A stretch of 64,000 bases of DNA from Scleromitrula shiraiana (lineage: Eukaryota; Ascomycota; Leotiomycetes; Helotiales; Sclerotiniaceae), in NCBI GenBank assembly GCA_028455995.1, contig JABELC010000003.1:2232001-2296000 (forward strand), given 5' to 3'. The notes below the pieces were generated by a model. The model was not told the origin of the DNA. It saw only the letters and a list, made by a program, of their open reading frames with translations, and ran no database searches. Position numbers and translations under genes: made by a program. This document shows positions 12,759 through 24,902 of this stretch, in pieces (the first letter of the stretch is position 1; every line of letters starts with the position of its first letter).

Positions 12759-13255
12759 AGTGCGGGCTTCCCCCGGTACAAGTCTTTGAACCTCCCCCAA
12801 GTTGAATCTTTAAATTGTGATTCTTTCAAGCATTCTTTCATGTATTGAAGCATATATTCTTCTTCCACCCATCTGCGGGGGAAGAACACATGGAACTTGA
12901 CTAGTCATGCTTTATATATATTTCTTTAGATCACATAACTTAAGGAAAGCCTATAACAAACTTTTCTGCCCTTTCGGAGAATATTTTCTCTCCTCGGTTT
13001 AAAGGCATAAAATATAATCATACAGTCATAGAGTACGGATTTGGGTCGGTACCAGCTTTCGAACCACCTTGACTCTTTCTGCTGTTCTCTCAAGCATATG
13101 TTCCCCTCCTCCCCACCCATTGAAGAACACATGCTCTTGCTCTTCATCGTTCCACTTGACTAATGGTTTTTTTCCACTCCTTAATTCCTTTGTTGTATCA
13201 CATAGTTTGAGATACCGCCTGTAATCCTTTTGGCCCTTCGGTTCAAATAACATTA
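12759..13255 (-). repeat. Tandem duplication of a decayed coding fragment
   Basis: Two diverged copies of the same segment lie about 270 bp apart (12759-12990 and 13031-13255). The better one reads on the minus strand KGQKDYRRYLKLCD, then EHVFFNGWGGGEHMLERTAE. The other reads KGQK, then LKLCDLKK with interrupting stops, and later HERMLER. HVFFNGWGGG resembles the RVWWTGWSEE region of paralog copy 2, and LKLCD resembles LKVFD of that copy, so this may be a more distant branch of the same family. Both look dead or truncated. Confidence 0.5.
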
Positions 13256-13788
13256 TTCTTTAACCATTCATTCTTGAGGCGAGAATGAAAACATGAGAGT
13301 GGCTCATGAGTTAATACACCTACTAATGATGTGTTCTTTCCTCCCTTATACTTCAGGAGTCACGGTCTTTACTCTCCAAAGGAGTGTGAATGACTATACC
13401 GCCGTCAACAATGAGTCCAGTTTAATTTGAATGATTCACATCTCTAAACCGGTGTGATAATGGCAAGTTTCTCCTCTCTTCGAAGGATTAAAGATTTTCG
13501 GGATTCCTATCTACTTCCTTTTCTATCAACATATGTGCACGTAGAAAAAAGAAAACATCTAGTACTGTATTTTTACTCGAAAAGTTTTCCGGATTTTTGG
13601 CTTCTATACCCTCTTCATACGAGGTCTTGAAATCATCTTATATCTCGTTATCAACGTATGTATATCCAAGACCCTGTAATCTTTTCCCGAAGACTCAATA
13701 AATCGCTACACCAAACCTAACCTAACATATTTCAAATCCTGACATTACCAGCCCATTCAACAAATAGTCAACGACGAAACCCACCGCA
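13256..13788. other. Upstream region of paralog copy 3
   Basis: No gene is seen. It is moderately AT-rich unique sequence leading to the ATG at 13789. Confidence 0.45.
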
Positions 13789-14583
13789 ATGTGCGTCGAC
13801 GTAGCTTTCAAATGCACCTGCGGCCAAACATATCTCAGCAAACCACAATGTAGCATCACTGATGCAAGCCAAGGCCAATGCCAAAAGCATCCCACGATAT
13901 TCGTAGCGCGTCTCGCAAGATCCTGCACCGCCTGTTGCCATCCGGGCAGGAAAGAGGCGCTGGAATATGCATTGGAGGAAAAGGCGAAAGAGATCCTTCT
14001 CGTTTGGCTGGCGCGCGTCTTGGAGGTTGCGTTCGATTATGGAATGACGTTTAGATTCAAGCATTTGGAGGTTTATGTGCAACATAAGATTTGGTGGCAT
14101 GATCCGGAGGAGGATTTGGATGGGGAAATGCAGAATGAGGGGGATTTGGATGGGGAAATGCAAAACGAGGGGGATATGGATAAGGAAACGCAGAACGAGG
14201 AGGGTTTGGATGAGGAAACGCAGAACGAGGGGGATATGGATGAGGAAATGCAAAATGAGGAGGATATGGATTGGGAAACGCAAAACGAGGAGGATATGGA
14301 TGAGGAAACGCAAAACGAGGAGGATATGGATAGAGAAACGCAAAACGAAGAAGAGAACGGCAGGCCGTTGCAAGTCGTAATGCCAGTGCTTTCCAAAAAA
14401 TGGGTGATGGAATACGAGAAGTTTAAGCAAATGTATCCATACCCCGCAGCGTTGTATAAGAAGAACGTTGGTGGCTGGGGCTGGGTTGACCCATGTGAAT
14501 TGCCAGATGGCTTTTGGGATAAGTTGCGGGCTTGTGGGATTGAAATGCAAAATCGTTATTGGAGAAATCCGATCAATGTTTGA
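13789..14583 (+). CDS. Intact copy 3 of the F-C-T-C/WW family, with minisatellite loop
   Basis: Protein of 264 residues, function unknown. It begins MCVDVAFKCTCGQTY. A second Cys cluster (CTACC) is at residues 46-50, a helical-looking stretch follows (KAKEILLVWLARVLEVAF), and the signature HKIWWHDPEED is near residue 100. The acidic loop is expanded by eight 10-residue repeats (residues 109-188, consensus DMDEETQNEE). The family tail follows (WDKLRACGIEMQNRYW). There is no signal peptide or membrane segment, so an intracellular place is likely. The paired C-x-C and C-x(2)-C motifs could bind zinc, but this is inference. It is intronless, single-frame and more G+C-rich than the DNA on either side. 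The antisense 260-codon frame is a by-product of the repeat. Confidence 0.8.
   Translation: MCVDVAFKCTCGQTYLSKPQCSITDASQGQCQKHPTIFVARLARSCTACCHPGRKEALEYALEEKAKEILLVWLARVLEVAFDYGMTFRFKHLEVYVQHKIWWHDPEEDLDGEMQNEGDLDGEMQNEGDMDKETQNEEGLDEETQNEGDMDEEMQNEEDMDWETQNEEDMDEETQNEEDMDRETQNEEENGRPLQVVMPVLSKKWVMEYEKFKQMYPYPAALYKKNVGGWGWVDPCELPDGFWDKLRACGIEMQNRYWRNPINV
14113..14352 (+). repeat. In-frame 30-bp minisatellite, 8 units
   Basis: Eight 30-bp units each encode a 10-residue acidic repeat (D-[LM]-D-x-E-[MT]-Q-N-E-[EG]). Differences are mostly single bases and no indels occur, so the frame is kept throughout. Confidence 0.95.
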
Positions 14584-15433
14584 AAGTCTTTTTTTTTTGC
14601 AGGGGGAGAAGCTCCAAGGGGTGGTGATGGGTTTGTTTGGATTGCGGTTTAGGTTATTTTCTTTTCTTTCTTTTTACGTTTGGGAAGCGCTGGGGATTCC
14701 TTCTTTTGGATGAGGGTGTTTTATGTATGGAGAATGATATTTCATACGGTGTTATGGATTGGGATATTTGCATGTACGGACAAGGAAATTTGAATCGATG
14801 TAAGAACGAGAATTCCAGTATTAGATATATAATAGAGTATTTATTTTAGTGTTATTGTCATTGTTGTTGATTAATTTGTAAAGATTTGTAAAGATTATAT
14901 ATAATTATCATGACACAACATTCAAGATATCACATGATTAAATTAATCTCCAACAAAAGAAACAGCAGGATATGAGAGGAACAGTGGGAATGAAATAGGA
15001 GGTACGATAGGGAGATAGAAACAGGAAATCGGTCAAAGAGAAATCGAAAAGCGAGTAGAAAGGTAAATATATAGGTAGGTAGGTAGGTAGGTAGGTAATC
15101 CATATAACCACACCAACCTTCCCATTTTTACGTATTCACCAGCTCAATATCATATCATCATTATATCATCATTATATCATCATTATATCATCATTATACC
15201 ATCTCTCTCCAATCCATGCAGCATCCATTTCTAGTAACCCAACTCATGACTCCCCAATCTCAACTTTCTGTACATAGCTACTCAGCCTTACTTAGTTGAA
15301 AAAATGTATGTAGATCAATGGCGCGGTTTTACCTATGATTGAGTAATCTTCAAGCGAAATATTTTTGCTGGGTTGGATTTGTCGAGTAGATCTTTTTTAG
15401 AGGAGATTGGCCCGGGGTATGAGAATGAGAATG
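14584..15433. other. Gene-free flank left of the retrotransposon
   Basis: No gene is seen. It contains a (GGTA)n microsatellite at about 15072-15100 and (TCATCATTATA)n at about 15145-15197. Base composition is ordinary up to the base before the LTR at 15434. Confidence 0.6.
15429..15433. repeat. Left 5-bp target-site duplication (gaatg)
   Basis: The five bases directly before the left LTR are repeated exactly at 23081-23085 directly after the right LTR. Confidence 0.9.
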
Positions 15434-15593
15434 TGTCTGTATAGTCAAACACGTGACCTTACGTCACGTGTCCGTTGAGGAGGCATATATCCTCGACGGC
15501 GCATAGCATCCTTTTTGAACTTTTTGAACAAATAATATAATACTAATTAATACTGTAATTATATAATTTTATACTTTTAAAGTTATATAAATA
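15434..15593 (+). repeat. Left LTR (160 bp)
   Basis: It starts TGTCTGTATA and aligns without gaps to 22921-23080. The first 70 bp keep their G and C bases, while the last 80-90 bp are converted towards A/T. The terminal CA has become TA. Confidence 0.93.
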
Positions 15594-17559
15594 TTAATTA
15601 ATATGTACATTATAAATTAGAATTTCTATTTTATATACAATATTAATTTTAGTAAATTCTAAACATCTTTATCTATTATTAACGGGAAACTCTCTATAAT
15701 CTTTAATAATAAAAAGTTCCATAGATTATTTAGTTTTTTAATAAAAAAAAAAGTTAAATTTTATAATACCTAAATATTTATTATAAAAATAATAATTTTC
15801 AATTTTGATTTAGATATTATAATATCTAAACGTCTATCGTAAACTAAATGATCTTTAAATTAATTTTAGAATTATAAAATTTGAATATCTATTATAAACA
15901 AAATAATAATAAAAATATAAATCATATTATATCATTTAGATATATATTACATTATTTAAAAAAACATTTTAATAAATAAAAACGTTAGTAATAACAATTA
16001 TTTTATTACAACTATAAAAGCAACAACAAGATCATTTATGTAAGAACTTTTATTTAGAAACTTTTATAAAACCTTTAATAATTTCTCTTTTATATTTTTA
16101 TATTTTTTTATAATTACCCTATTTCTTTTTTTATTTTATAACAAATTTATTTACTATATATTCATTTTATAAACTAAAATGATTATATCCAACTCGAAAA
16201 CCCCATTAGAACAAGCTTTGATTTAACATTAAATTCACCCTATAAATTGGGCAATTATATTTGATTTAAAGTTTTATTAAATTAAATTTTTGATTTAATA
16301 TTAAATATTTATTTAATAATAATAAAAAAACTAGGTAAAAACAAATCTAACAATAATTATTATATTATTTAATAAACAAATACAAAATATTATTAAAAGC
16401 ACCCCTCTATTCTATATCATAATACTATAGGCAATATAGCAGGCAGAAATAACACAAAAAAAAAAAGAAGGTTGAGGAGTATAAGCATAAGCATAAATTC
16501 TAAATAACTATAAAAAAAAAACAACTTAACAAATATAAATATTTAAAACTTAGGATTACCATTAATAACTTGATGATTAAAATGAATATTTAATTAAATT
16601 GAAAAACTTTAACCAATATTAAAAACATTGTTAAGAAATTTTAATAGAAATCTAATATATATAAATCCATCACAAGAATAATACCAACAAAAAATATCTA
16701 GGCAAATATAAATCCTAATACCTTAAACATAAATAAAGATCTCTCTATTTAAAAATATAATAAACAACATTTTCAAAGAGTTTATATTTAATCTTAAAAA
16801 GAAGCAATTATCAAAAAATAATAATATATGCGACTTTAAATATAATCAAGACTCTAAATCTAAATAGAGTAAAAAACATTATAAAGATCTATTTAACAAA
16901 TTATTTTTAAATAATTTAGACTTTATTAACAAATATAAGGAATATAATATAAAAGATTTATATATAATAAACTATTATCTAAAATACAAACTTGATAAAT
17001 ATACAATCAACAATTTGAAAATCTTTATTAATGCAGATTTATAAACAGATTTTAAAAAAGCGTTCAGAAATATAAATATAGAAATATTTTAAGTATTAAA
17101 TAAGAGATACTTAATAATAATAAAAAAAACATTATAAGAAAATAACGTTTATATTAATATATCTATATCAATAATTCATATAATACAAAGTATAATACAT
17201 ATAAAATCATGCTTCAAATAGACTAAGGCCTATTTAAAAAAGATCCACAAAGATTGATTAATAGAATTTAAATCTAGCAATATAAAGGCAATAATAAAAA
17301 ATTTGAAGCAGAAATAAAATCAAAAAAAAAGTATAAAAAAACAAATTAAAAAAAAAAAGTAGATTAAATAAAATATTCTAATTATATAAACAGCGACCAA
17401 CTTATTAAAACATTTCAACAAATCACCAAAAAACATTTAACCTATAATAAAAACTGATTTTAAATACTTATTCAAAACTATTTTAATAATAATAATATAT
17501 AACTTTATATACTATATTATTTAGTATATAACTTTATTTAACAATTATATATTATATAA

Positions 17560-17905
17560 TGATCAAAATCATTAAAATGAAAATAATTATAATAAAAATC
17601 ATCATAATCAAAATAACTATATGCTTTAATTTAGTTAAAACTACTCTAATCAAAATCAATCTAGTTAAAATCAATTTAATCAAAATCATCATGATATAAA
17701 TAATTATAATAAAAATTATTATAATCAAAATAATTATATATTTTAATTTGGTTTAATTCAATCTAATCAAAATCAATATAATCGAAATTAATCTAATCAA
17801 AATTAACTTAATTAAGATTATTGTATACTTTAAAATGATTAGAATGATTATAATCAAAATGATTGTGATTATAATTAAAATGATTATAATTATAATCAAA
17901 ATAAT
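17560..17905. repeat. Degenerate AATCAAAAT-type array inside the retrotransposon
   Basis: The interval is built from variants of AATCAAAAT / TAATTATAAT, with some longer periods. It produces the two overlapping low-complexity frames on opposite strands at 17753-18029, which are not genes. It may be a RIP-degraded tandem repeat that once encoded a low-complexity region. Confidence 0.7.
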
Positions 17906-20464
17906 TATGATTTTTAATATAAACAAAATTGGGAAAAAAAATAAAAAGATGGAAGGGTATATGTATGTAAAAATAAGTATAAGGATTAAGGATATTATTA
18001 AAAAAAAAATTATCAATATTGTATATTGAAAGTCTAGTATTAGATCAATTTAAGCAAGATATATGATAATGTAATAAAATTCAATAATGAAAATAACGAT
18101 TTTGATTATAAATTAATTATATATAAATTAACTCTACAACGTGTAAATGTTTTAAACAAACTTGTAGTAATAGCATTTCCAACTATGCTTAAAGATAAAA
18201 TGCTTAAGTATTACATATCGAATCTTATCATACTTTTATAAGAAATAAAAAATCTAGTTGTAGAATTTAAAGTATAATATTAAAGAGAATTGTATTATTG
18301 TAATATAATAAATAAATGAATAAAATTAATAATAAAAAATATTATAAATAAAAATCAGAAAAAAAAACTTAAATAATATTTAAAGCTATTTCTTGTGGAG
18401 GCAAGGTAATTATATAAGACTTTATTAAACGATATAAAAAGTCAATCATATTTTCGTGAAAAAATAATTTTATTATATTAATAAATTAAATAATATGCTT
18501 AAATATGTTATTGATCAGTTGCAAATATCTTTAATCTTATCTAAAAAATTAAAGAAATAATCCAAATTTATAATGAATCGTAAAGTAATAATATTAATAT
18601 GTATTATATTAAAAAAAAATTTATAGATAATTTATAAAATCGAAGTAAAAGTTTTAGTTATAGTAAATATAATAAAGCAAATAATTATAATGATTGAAAA
18701 AAATATAATAATTATCAAGATCGATTCGAATTATAATTTAATATTTAAAAACAATGTAACAAAAAAAGTTTTAGATCAATTTATAAAAGACAATATTAAA
18801 TATATAAAAAAAAAGAATGTTTTTTTATAAACTATTTAAAATCAAATTAAAAAAAAGCTTAAAAAAAATATAAAAAAAAAGTTACTAAAAGCAATAATAA
18901 TTATATATATAAACAATTTTTAACATACTATAAAAAAAAACAAAAAACAAAAAAAAAGAATATCGAAAAGATTTATAAAATATTTTACATAAAAATGGAA
19001 TATTTAAATAAGATTATATTAAAGATATATTATATATTAAATAACTTAATTAATAATCTATAAATAATTATCAGGTTTATAAAAAAAGTATTTAAATATA
19101 TATTAATATACAAAAAACCATCTAATAATAATTAAGCTAATAGAGATATAATATTAAAGCAAATCATATACAATTTTAAAGTATTTTTTACAAATAGCAA
19201 ATACAACCCCGATAAGTTTTAGAACATTATAATCGATACAAAAACAATAATAATATCGATTATTAATAAACGACAATTCAAAACACTACAAAAACTAACC
19301 AATCTAATCATTAACTATAACAAAATAAAAATTGCAAAAGTTACATTTAGAAAAAAAAATATTAAAAAATCTATTGGATTATACGAAATCGAACTATTAA
19401 TTAGATAAATCAAGATTTATATTATTTATATAAATATATTATTTCTATTTTACCTAATAAATATAAATAAACTTAATATATTCTTTAATAATATCAAAAA
19501 CCAAATTATTCATAATAAAACCAACAAACATTTCTCTACTATACAAAAGCACAACTACAACTTTCTACTATAAAAACACAACTATAATACATTCGTATAA
19601 TCAATAATCTTAAATAATATCTATTACCTTATAAAAATAAAGTTATAATATTTATATAAGTATTTCAATCATCTAATTACTTACAAATTACATAATATAT
19701 TTGAGCAAATTAGTTATAATGATATAAATAAAAATAAGATCGATAGATTAATAAAATATTATAATCAATATTAAATATATAGTAAATTATTAAAAAGATT
19801 CAAATTCAAGATCAATAATAATAAAAATAATAATATTTGATTTAATTATATAATCATAATTGATATTATATATATCAACAAAAAAACGATATTATATATA
19901 TTCAATAAAACAATAAAATATCAAATAACAACATTTTTAAATAATTTATTAACAAGATATATCTAGAATATAATTCAATTTAAATAGATTAACATTTATA
20001 TAAAACCTCCAAACTATATTATCATTAATATAAACATATAATTTATTATAAAGGAATTTAACAAATATATAAATATTATAGCGATCGAAACAAAAATAAT
20101 TTTTATAAAATCTTATTAGTTAATTGATAAAATTAAACAATATTATAAAATTATACAATAAATATTTAAAATTCTACAAAACGAATTATAATAATCCAAC
20201 TTTATAAAAAAGTAAATACTACAAATAGCAATAAAAGCTATAAATGACTTAATAAGCCTTAATGGACTAATTTTAATACTTTTAATATTTAGTATACTTG
20301 CATGCATAGGAGAATTAGATTCATTAATAAAAACTATTATTGATTAAATAATAAGATTATAAGAAATAAATGATAAGATCTACAAATACAAAACGATTTA
20401 ATTAATAAAAAACACATTACAAAAGTAAAATAGATTATTTATGTACACGGTATATAATCTAAAA

Positions 20465-20581
20465 GTACGTTTAGAAATTCTAATGTATAGAGAGATTGCT
20501 AAAACAAAAAAAGAAAAATGGATAGGACCTTATATTCTTAAATCGATGAAGGGCAAGAATTGCAAAATTAATATAAATAGC
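20465..20581 (+). pseudogene. Integrase C-terminal remnant of the retrotransposon
   Basis: In one frame the sequence reads MYREIAKTKKEKWIGPYIL and then KSMKGKNCKI. This matches the pattern V-x-R-E ... W-x-G-P-[YF]-x-L-x-S-x-x-G-x-x-C common just after the integrase core of fungal Ty3/Gypsy elements. Stops lie close by on both sides. It supports the element class and the plus orientation. Confidence 0.6.
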
Positions 20582-22920
20582 TATATTATAACAATATAAT
20601 CAATATTGATTTGCTTATATTATAGGGAATTTATTGATTTAATATTAATATTATTAGTAGTATATGCAGAAAATTACGCATTGTCTATATTCATAAATAA
20701 TGATAATAATCAATCAATTATTTAAAAAATATCAAAAGTAGTGATACTTAAGCTATCTAAATTAGCAATTCACAAATGCGATAGATTAAAAAAAGATTAA
20801 AGTCTTAATATTTTATTATTAATGATAATTTAATTTTATTAATATATTTAATAAAATGTATAATAAAAAATATGATCTAGGCTATATATAGAGAATAAGG
20901 ATTTTGAGGAAATATTACTAGATATCACAGTGTTATTAAATGGTGAATATATTGCATATTCGGTTGATGTCTTTTTTGCAAAAAGGTTGATTTTTTTTGC
21001 TGAGTGGGCCAAATATAATAAAGAAAAAACAAATAGAATATATATAGAATTAAAAAGAAAAAAACTAGATGAATTGATGGAAATTAGTATATTCGAAATA
21101 GTAAAGCAAAAGGACATTCTGATAAAAATAAAAATCTTCAAATATAAATAAATTAACAAACTCAAATACTTAGGTATAAAAAATATATATAAGAAATTGA
21201 AATTTATTATATAAAGTTTCAATGATATAGAAAAACATATTATATTTATATAATCCTTAACTATACAATATTTAGTTTATTAATTAGTATTAATAATTAT
21301 AATTATTATGATGGTAATAGAAGGTAATAGTATATTTAGCGTTTATTTATATAATATTATTTAGATGTATATATAAACAAATTTGAAGTTTATACGTTTT
21401 ATTTTCGTGTATACAATCCTAAAAATAAGATATTCATCTAGAATTATACTTTGTATAATACAACCACTATATAGAATCCTAAAGACAGAAAATCATTAGT
21501 TTAGTATGTATCTAAACCATTATATCATAAAATTCAAGATAATGATATTGATATACGATTTTTATTTATTATACACATAAGAATGAGGATTTGGAATTGT
21601 AACAATATAAATCGATAATACTTTAATCATCGCTAATAAATAATTCATTTGCAAAAAGGAATATTATTTAAGAGAAGCTAAGTTCTTATATAAAGAACAA
21701 AAGCAATTAATTAAAATATATTTACTTAAATTCAATGACGGTTTAATATTATTAAGAGATTTAACGATTATAATAAACCAAAAATTTTAATACAAAAATA
21801 TAAAACAAATCAAAAATATCAATATTAATATATATGAAATATGTGGTAGACTTTAGAAGAATACAATATTAAAAAAGCAATATATTGCATAATGCGCTTG
21901 CAGCGCTTATATTGCAATTTATTGTTAACCTAAAATTTTGTTTAATTTAGCATAAGTTATATAAAATATCGAATTAGATAGCAAAAATATAAAAGCATTT
22001 AATAAGCATATATAATAATAAAAAGAAAACCCTATAAAAGGATTTTGATTTATACTATTTAATTTTAATACTTTTTGTATATATATATTTATTAACGTTT
22101 TATATATTAATAATTTTAATTTATTATTCTAAATCGGATATATTATTATATTAATAGATAAAAGCGAAAATATAGATATTATATATTAATCTTCAATCAA
22201 ATACAAATATATTATTTAAGTTATATCGATGTTAAAATTTTATGTAATAATTCTTAATTTCAATATAATGATTGTTATCAAAAATATAATTAATAAAATT
22301 TTTAATAATTATATTCTATTATTAATTATTTATATTAATTTATATTCTTTATTTTAACTATTAATTAAACTCGGAACAATAATTAAAAAGCGATTTATGA
22401 TTAATATTATAGTATTATACTAATTATATGAATATAAAAAAATCGCGGAAATACAATAAATTAACGATAATAATAATCTAGTAAATATAATAACAAAGGC
22501 AAAACTTTGCTTAATATTAAAAAAACTTATCGATACAAACAAGATATCGATAAAAATCAATAAATAAATTAAATATAAAAAAAGATTTTGATTTTTTTTT
22601 ATTTTATTTTTTAAGAAATAATCAAATAATGATCAATTCTATTTATTCAACTTATATACAATCATTATAAAGCAAAATAATAAAAAATATAATATAAAAA
22701 ACAACGATAATATAAAACAATAATAATACACAATCTAAATAATACTTATTTTAATCTAACTTTAAAATATTATATTGCATACAAATAAATTATAAAAATT
22801 TCAAGATAGTAAAAGATTAGAAAAAGCCTATTTTACTTTTTATCTTATATAAATAAATTATAGTTTTTATAAAATTCAACTTTTTATATATATAGTCTTA
22901 GGTTTTTAAAAAGTTGCTAA

Positions 22921-23080
22921 TATCTATATAATCAAATATATGATTTTACATCATATATCCATTGAAAAAACATATATCTTCAACAGCGCACAGTACCCTT
23001 CTTGAACTCCTTGAATAAATAATACAATACTGATTGATACCGTAATTGTATAGTTCTATACCCCCGGAGTCATACAAACA
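22921..23080 (+). repeat. Right LTR (160 bp)
   Basis: It is the gap-free partner of 15434-15593 with 43 differences, all transitions. Here the first 70 bp are A/T-converted (TG start now TA) and the last 80-90 bp keep G and C, ending in ACAAACA. Confidence 0.93.
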
Positions 23081-23085
23081 GAATG
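23081..23085. repeat. Right 5-bp target-site duplication (gaatg)
   Basis: Exact copy of 15429-15433, directly after the terminal CA of the right LTR. Confidence 0.9.
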
Positions 23086-23690
23086 AGAATGAAGTTCCTT
23101 GGGAGGGGAATATATTTGTGTATATGAATGAGATGCTGAAGTTATATGTTTGAATTTCTATTTCGATTATTCGATGTCTGGTAGTATGGATAGAGTTATA
23201 GATGTAGAGAGGATCCGGCGATGTGGTTGGGGAGTAAGCGATGCTAAGTAGGTAATGCATGGTAATGGGTATAATAGATAGATGGGTGCAGGGAAGCGTG
23301 TATGATAGGTTAGTAGATGTTTTTTTTTTTTTTTTTGGCCGATTCTCGAATATTTTGAATGTTAGGTAGGTTATGAGTTTTTATTTTATCTAAGGTGGGG
23401 AAAAGACGACGGTGTTCATCGGTATTGCTCGTATAATTAGATTCTGGGAATTACGCTCTCGGGTCGCTAGGGAAGTGTAAATAAACATCTCAAAGCTAAC
23501 GTTCTTCTAATTTCCAAGAGCCGTCGATCTCGGAAATATTTCTGATAAGCATATTCAACGTTCCCGGACTAGTTTTCCAAAACAAGCCGTAAGTACTAGT
23601 TTCTTCAATACTAATGTTTATTCATAATATTAACATATACAGTCACAGTAGTTTATTTTCCCCGATATCCGTCCAACAAATTCGAGCAAC
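23086..23690. other. Gene-free flank right of the retrotransposon
   Basis: No gene is seen. Base composition returns to normal at once. A T tract lies at 23321-23336. Confidence 0.55.
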
Positions 23691-24231
23691 ATGTGTATTC
23701 AAATAAACCACATGTGTATGTATCTGCGACGCCCCATATGAAACCGAAATATTGTGTCCCACGGCCGAACTTAGAAGCGGGCCCACTCTATGCGAAAACG
23801 TTCCTTCGGTACATGGAATTTTCAAAACGGCAAAATGTGCACAGTGTTGCGGTGAAGAGAATGCGAAATTCATGAAGGACACTTTTGATGTATTAAACAT
23901 TCATATTCGAGACGCTTTAGACAAGGTTTTAGAGGTCGTCTCTACCTCGAGAACTGGCCGTCGTGCGACGTGGAGGTTCAAGGATACAAATGTTTATACC
24001 GAAGATATAGTTCTTTGGGTTGGCACGAGAGAGCAGGATAGGGATAGAACTTTTCTTACTGTGGTGGAATCTACGTGGCATATGGCTGAGGGTGTCTCAT
24101 TTCAGAGGGAATATCGTTTACATAAACTAGACGGGAATGAAAGGGCTAAAGCAAATGTGAATGAGGAATACGAGTTCTGTGGGAGGTTAAAGGATCATTC
24201 ATGGTTTTATGTTGGGGTCTGGTCAGATTGA
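23691..24231 (+). pseudogene. Frameshifted copy 4 of the F-C-T-C/WW family
   Basis: Function unknown. The ATG at 23691 reads MCIQINH, like MCVDVAF of copy 3. Exactly where the C-T-C motif is due, the matching text (VCICDA) is found one base out of frame, so there is a one-base insertion between about 23709 and 23720. From there one frame runs to 24231 with KCAQCCGEENAKF, a helical stretch (ALDKVLEVV), ATWRFKD, DIVLWVGT and a tail. The signature is degenerate (LW for WW) and F-P-D is missing. An in-frame ATG near 23872 could still give a 120-residue product without the Cys motifs. I see no suitable intron to remove the shift. Confidence 0.68.
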
Positions 24232-24262
24232 TTGAGAGACGGGATTTAGGAAAGCAAGGGGC

Positions 24263-24298
<36 letters not shown>

Positions 24299-24902
24299 AC
24301 TTGACTTCGGGAGGTTTTTTTCTTTTGATATTTTGTCTCTTTTCTTTTCCAAAATATTAGGTTTGTATTTACACAGTATGTAAATCAAACTTCATAGTTA
24401 TTGAAAATCAGTTTATTTATCTTTGTGAAGAGAGCTTCGTCGTGACGAGAAAACTTCCTGAAAGTAAGAGAAATAGAAATATGGCAAGTAAATTGTCAGG
24501 TGCTAATTTAAATCTGTATTTCGATTACTCGATATTAAATAGCACAGTCAAAAGCTTTAATTTGAAATTAGACATAACGATCATGATGGAATTAATACCC
24601 ATACAGTACCATCTAAGGAATCATTCTCTTCGGTCTTTGAGGAGGTAAATAATCGCATCATCGCTGAATGATCGTAAATCATTTGATACTTAAGGTCGAC
24701 TTTGACTCGAATGATTTATTCAAGTCACAGAATTGAGCAGGTACGAGGCATAAAAGGTCCAAGGGATCTCCTTTACATATGTTTATCAAAACATCTTACA
24801 TTGATATCAAATTTCTATCATTATCAAACTTCCAAGCAGAGAAAAGGATATTCAACAACTCTCTTATCTTCACTGATCATCTACTCGACTCCAAATTGCA
24901 AA
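24232..24902. other. Spacer between paralog copies 4 and 5
   Basis: No gene is seen. A (GAT)n microsatellite lies at about 24263-24293. The last part is the leader of copy 5; the sequence just before its ATG (CTCCAAATTGCAAA) resembles that of copy 6 (CTCCAATTTGTAAA). Confidence 0.6.

Larger units (their letters stand above)
15434..23080 (+). mobile_element. Degraded LTR retrotransposon, Ty3/Gypsy-like, RIP-mutated
   Basis: A full-length element of 7,647 bp bounded by two 160-bp direct repeats (LTRs) and a 5-bp target duplication. The interior is extremely A+T-rich and carries stops in every frame; the longest frames are near 125 codons. The change in base composition coincides with the element edges, so the AT-rich island is the element. 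An integrase C-terminal remnant at 20465-20581 on the plus strand suggests Ty3/Gypsy gene order and plus orientation. The two LTRs differ only by C/T and G/A transitions, the mark of repeat-induced point mutation. The element is dead as a coding unit. Further genes such as gag, protease and reverse transcriptase cannot be delimited by eye. Confidence 0.92.

Noticed and set aside
13768..14550. 260-codon minus-strand frame, very Leu/Ile/His-rich, opposite paralog copy 3
   Set aside because: It is produced by the 30-bp coding minisatellite read backwards. The plus-strand frame has the family motifs at both ends.
15434..23080. Short frames in the AT-rich island as genes
   Set aside because: Composition is RIP-degraded and frames occur on both strands at chance length. 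Only the integrase remnant has a recognisable pattern.
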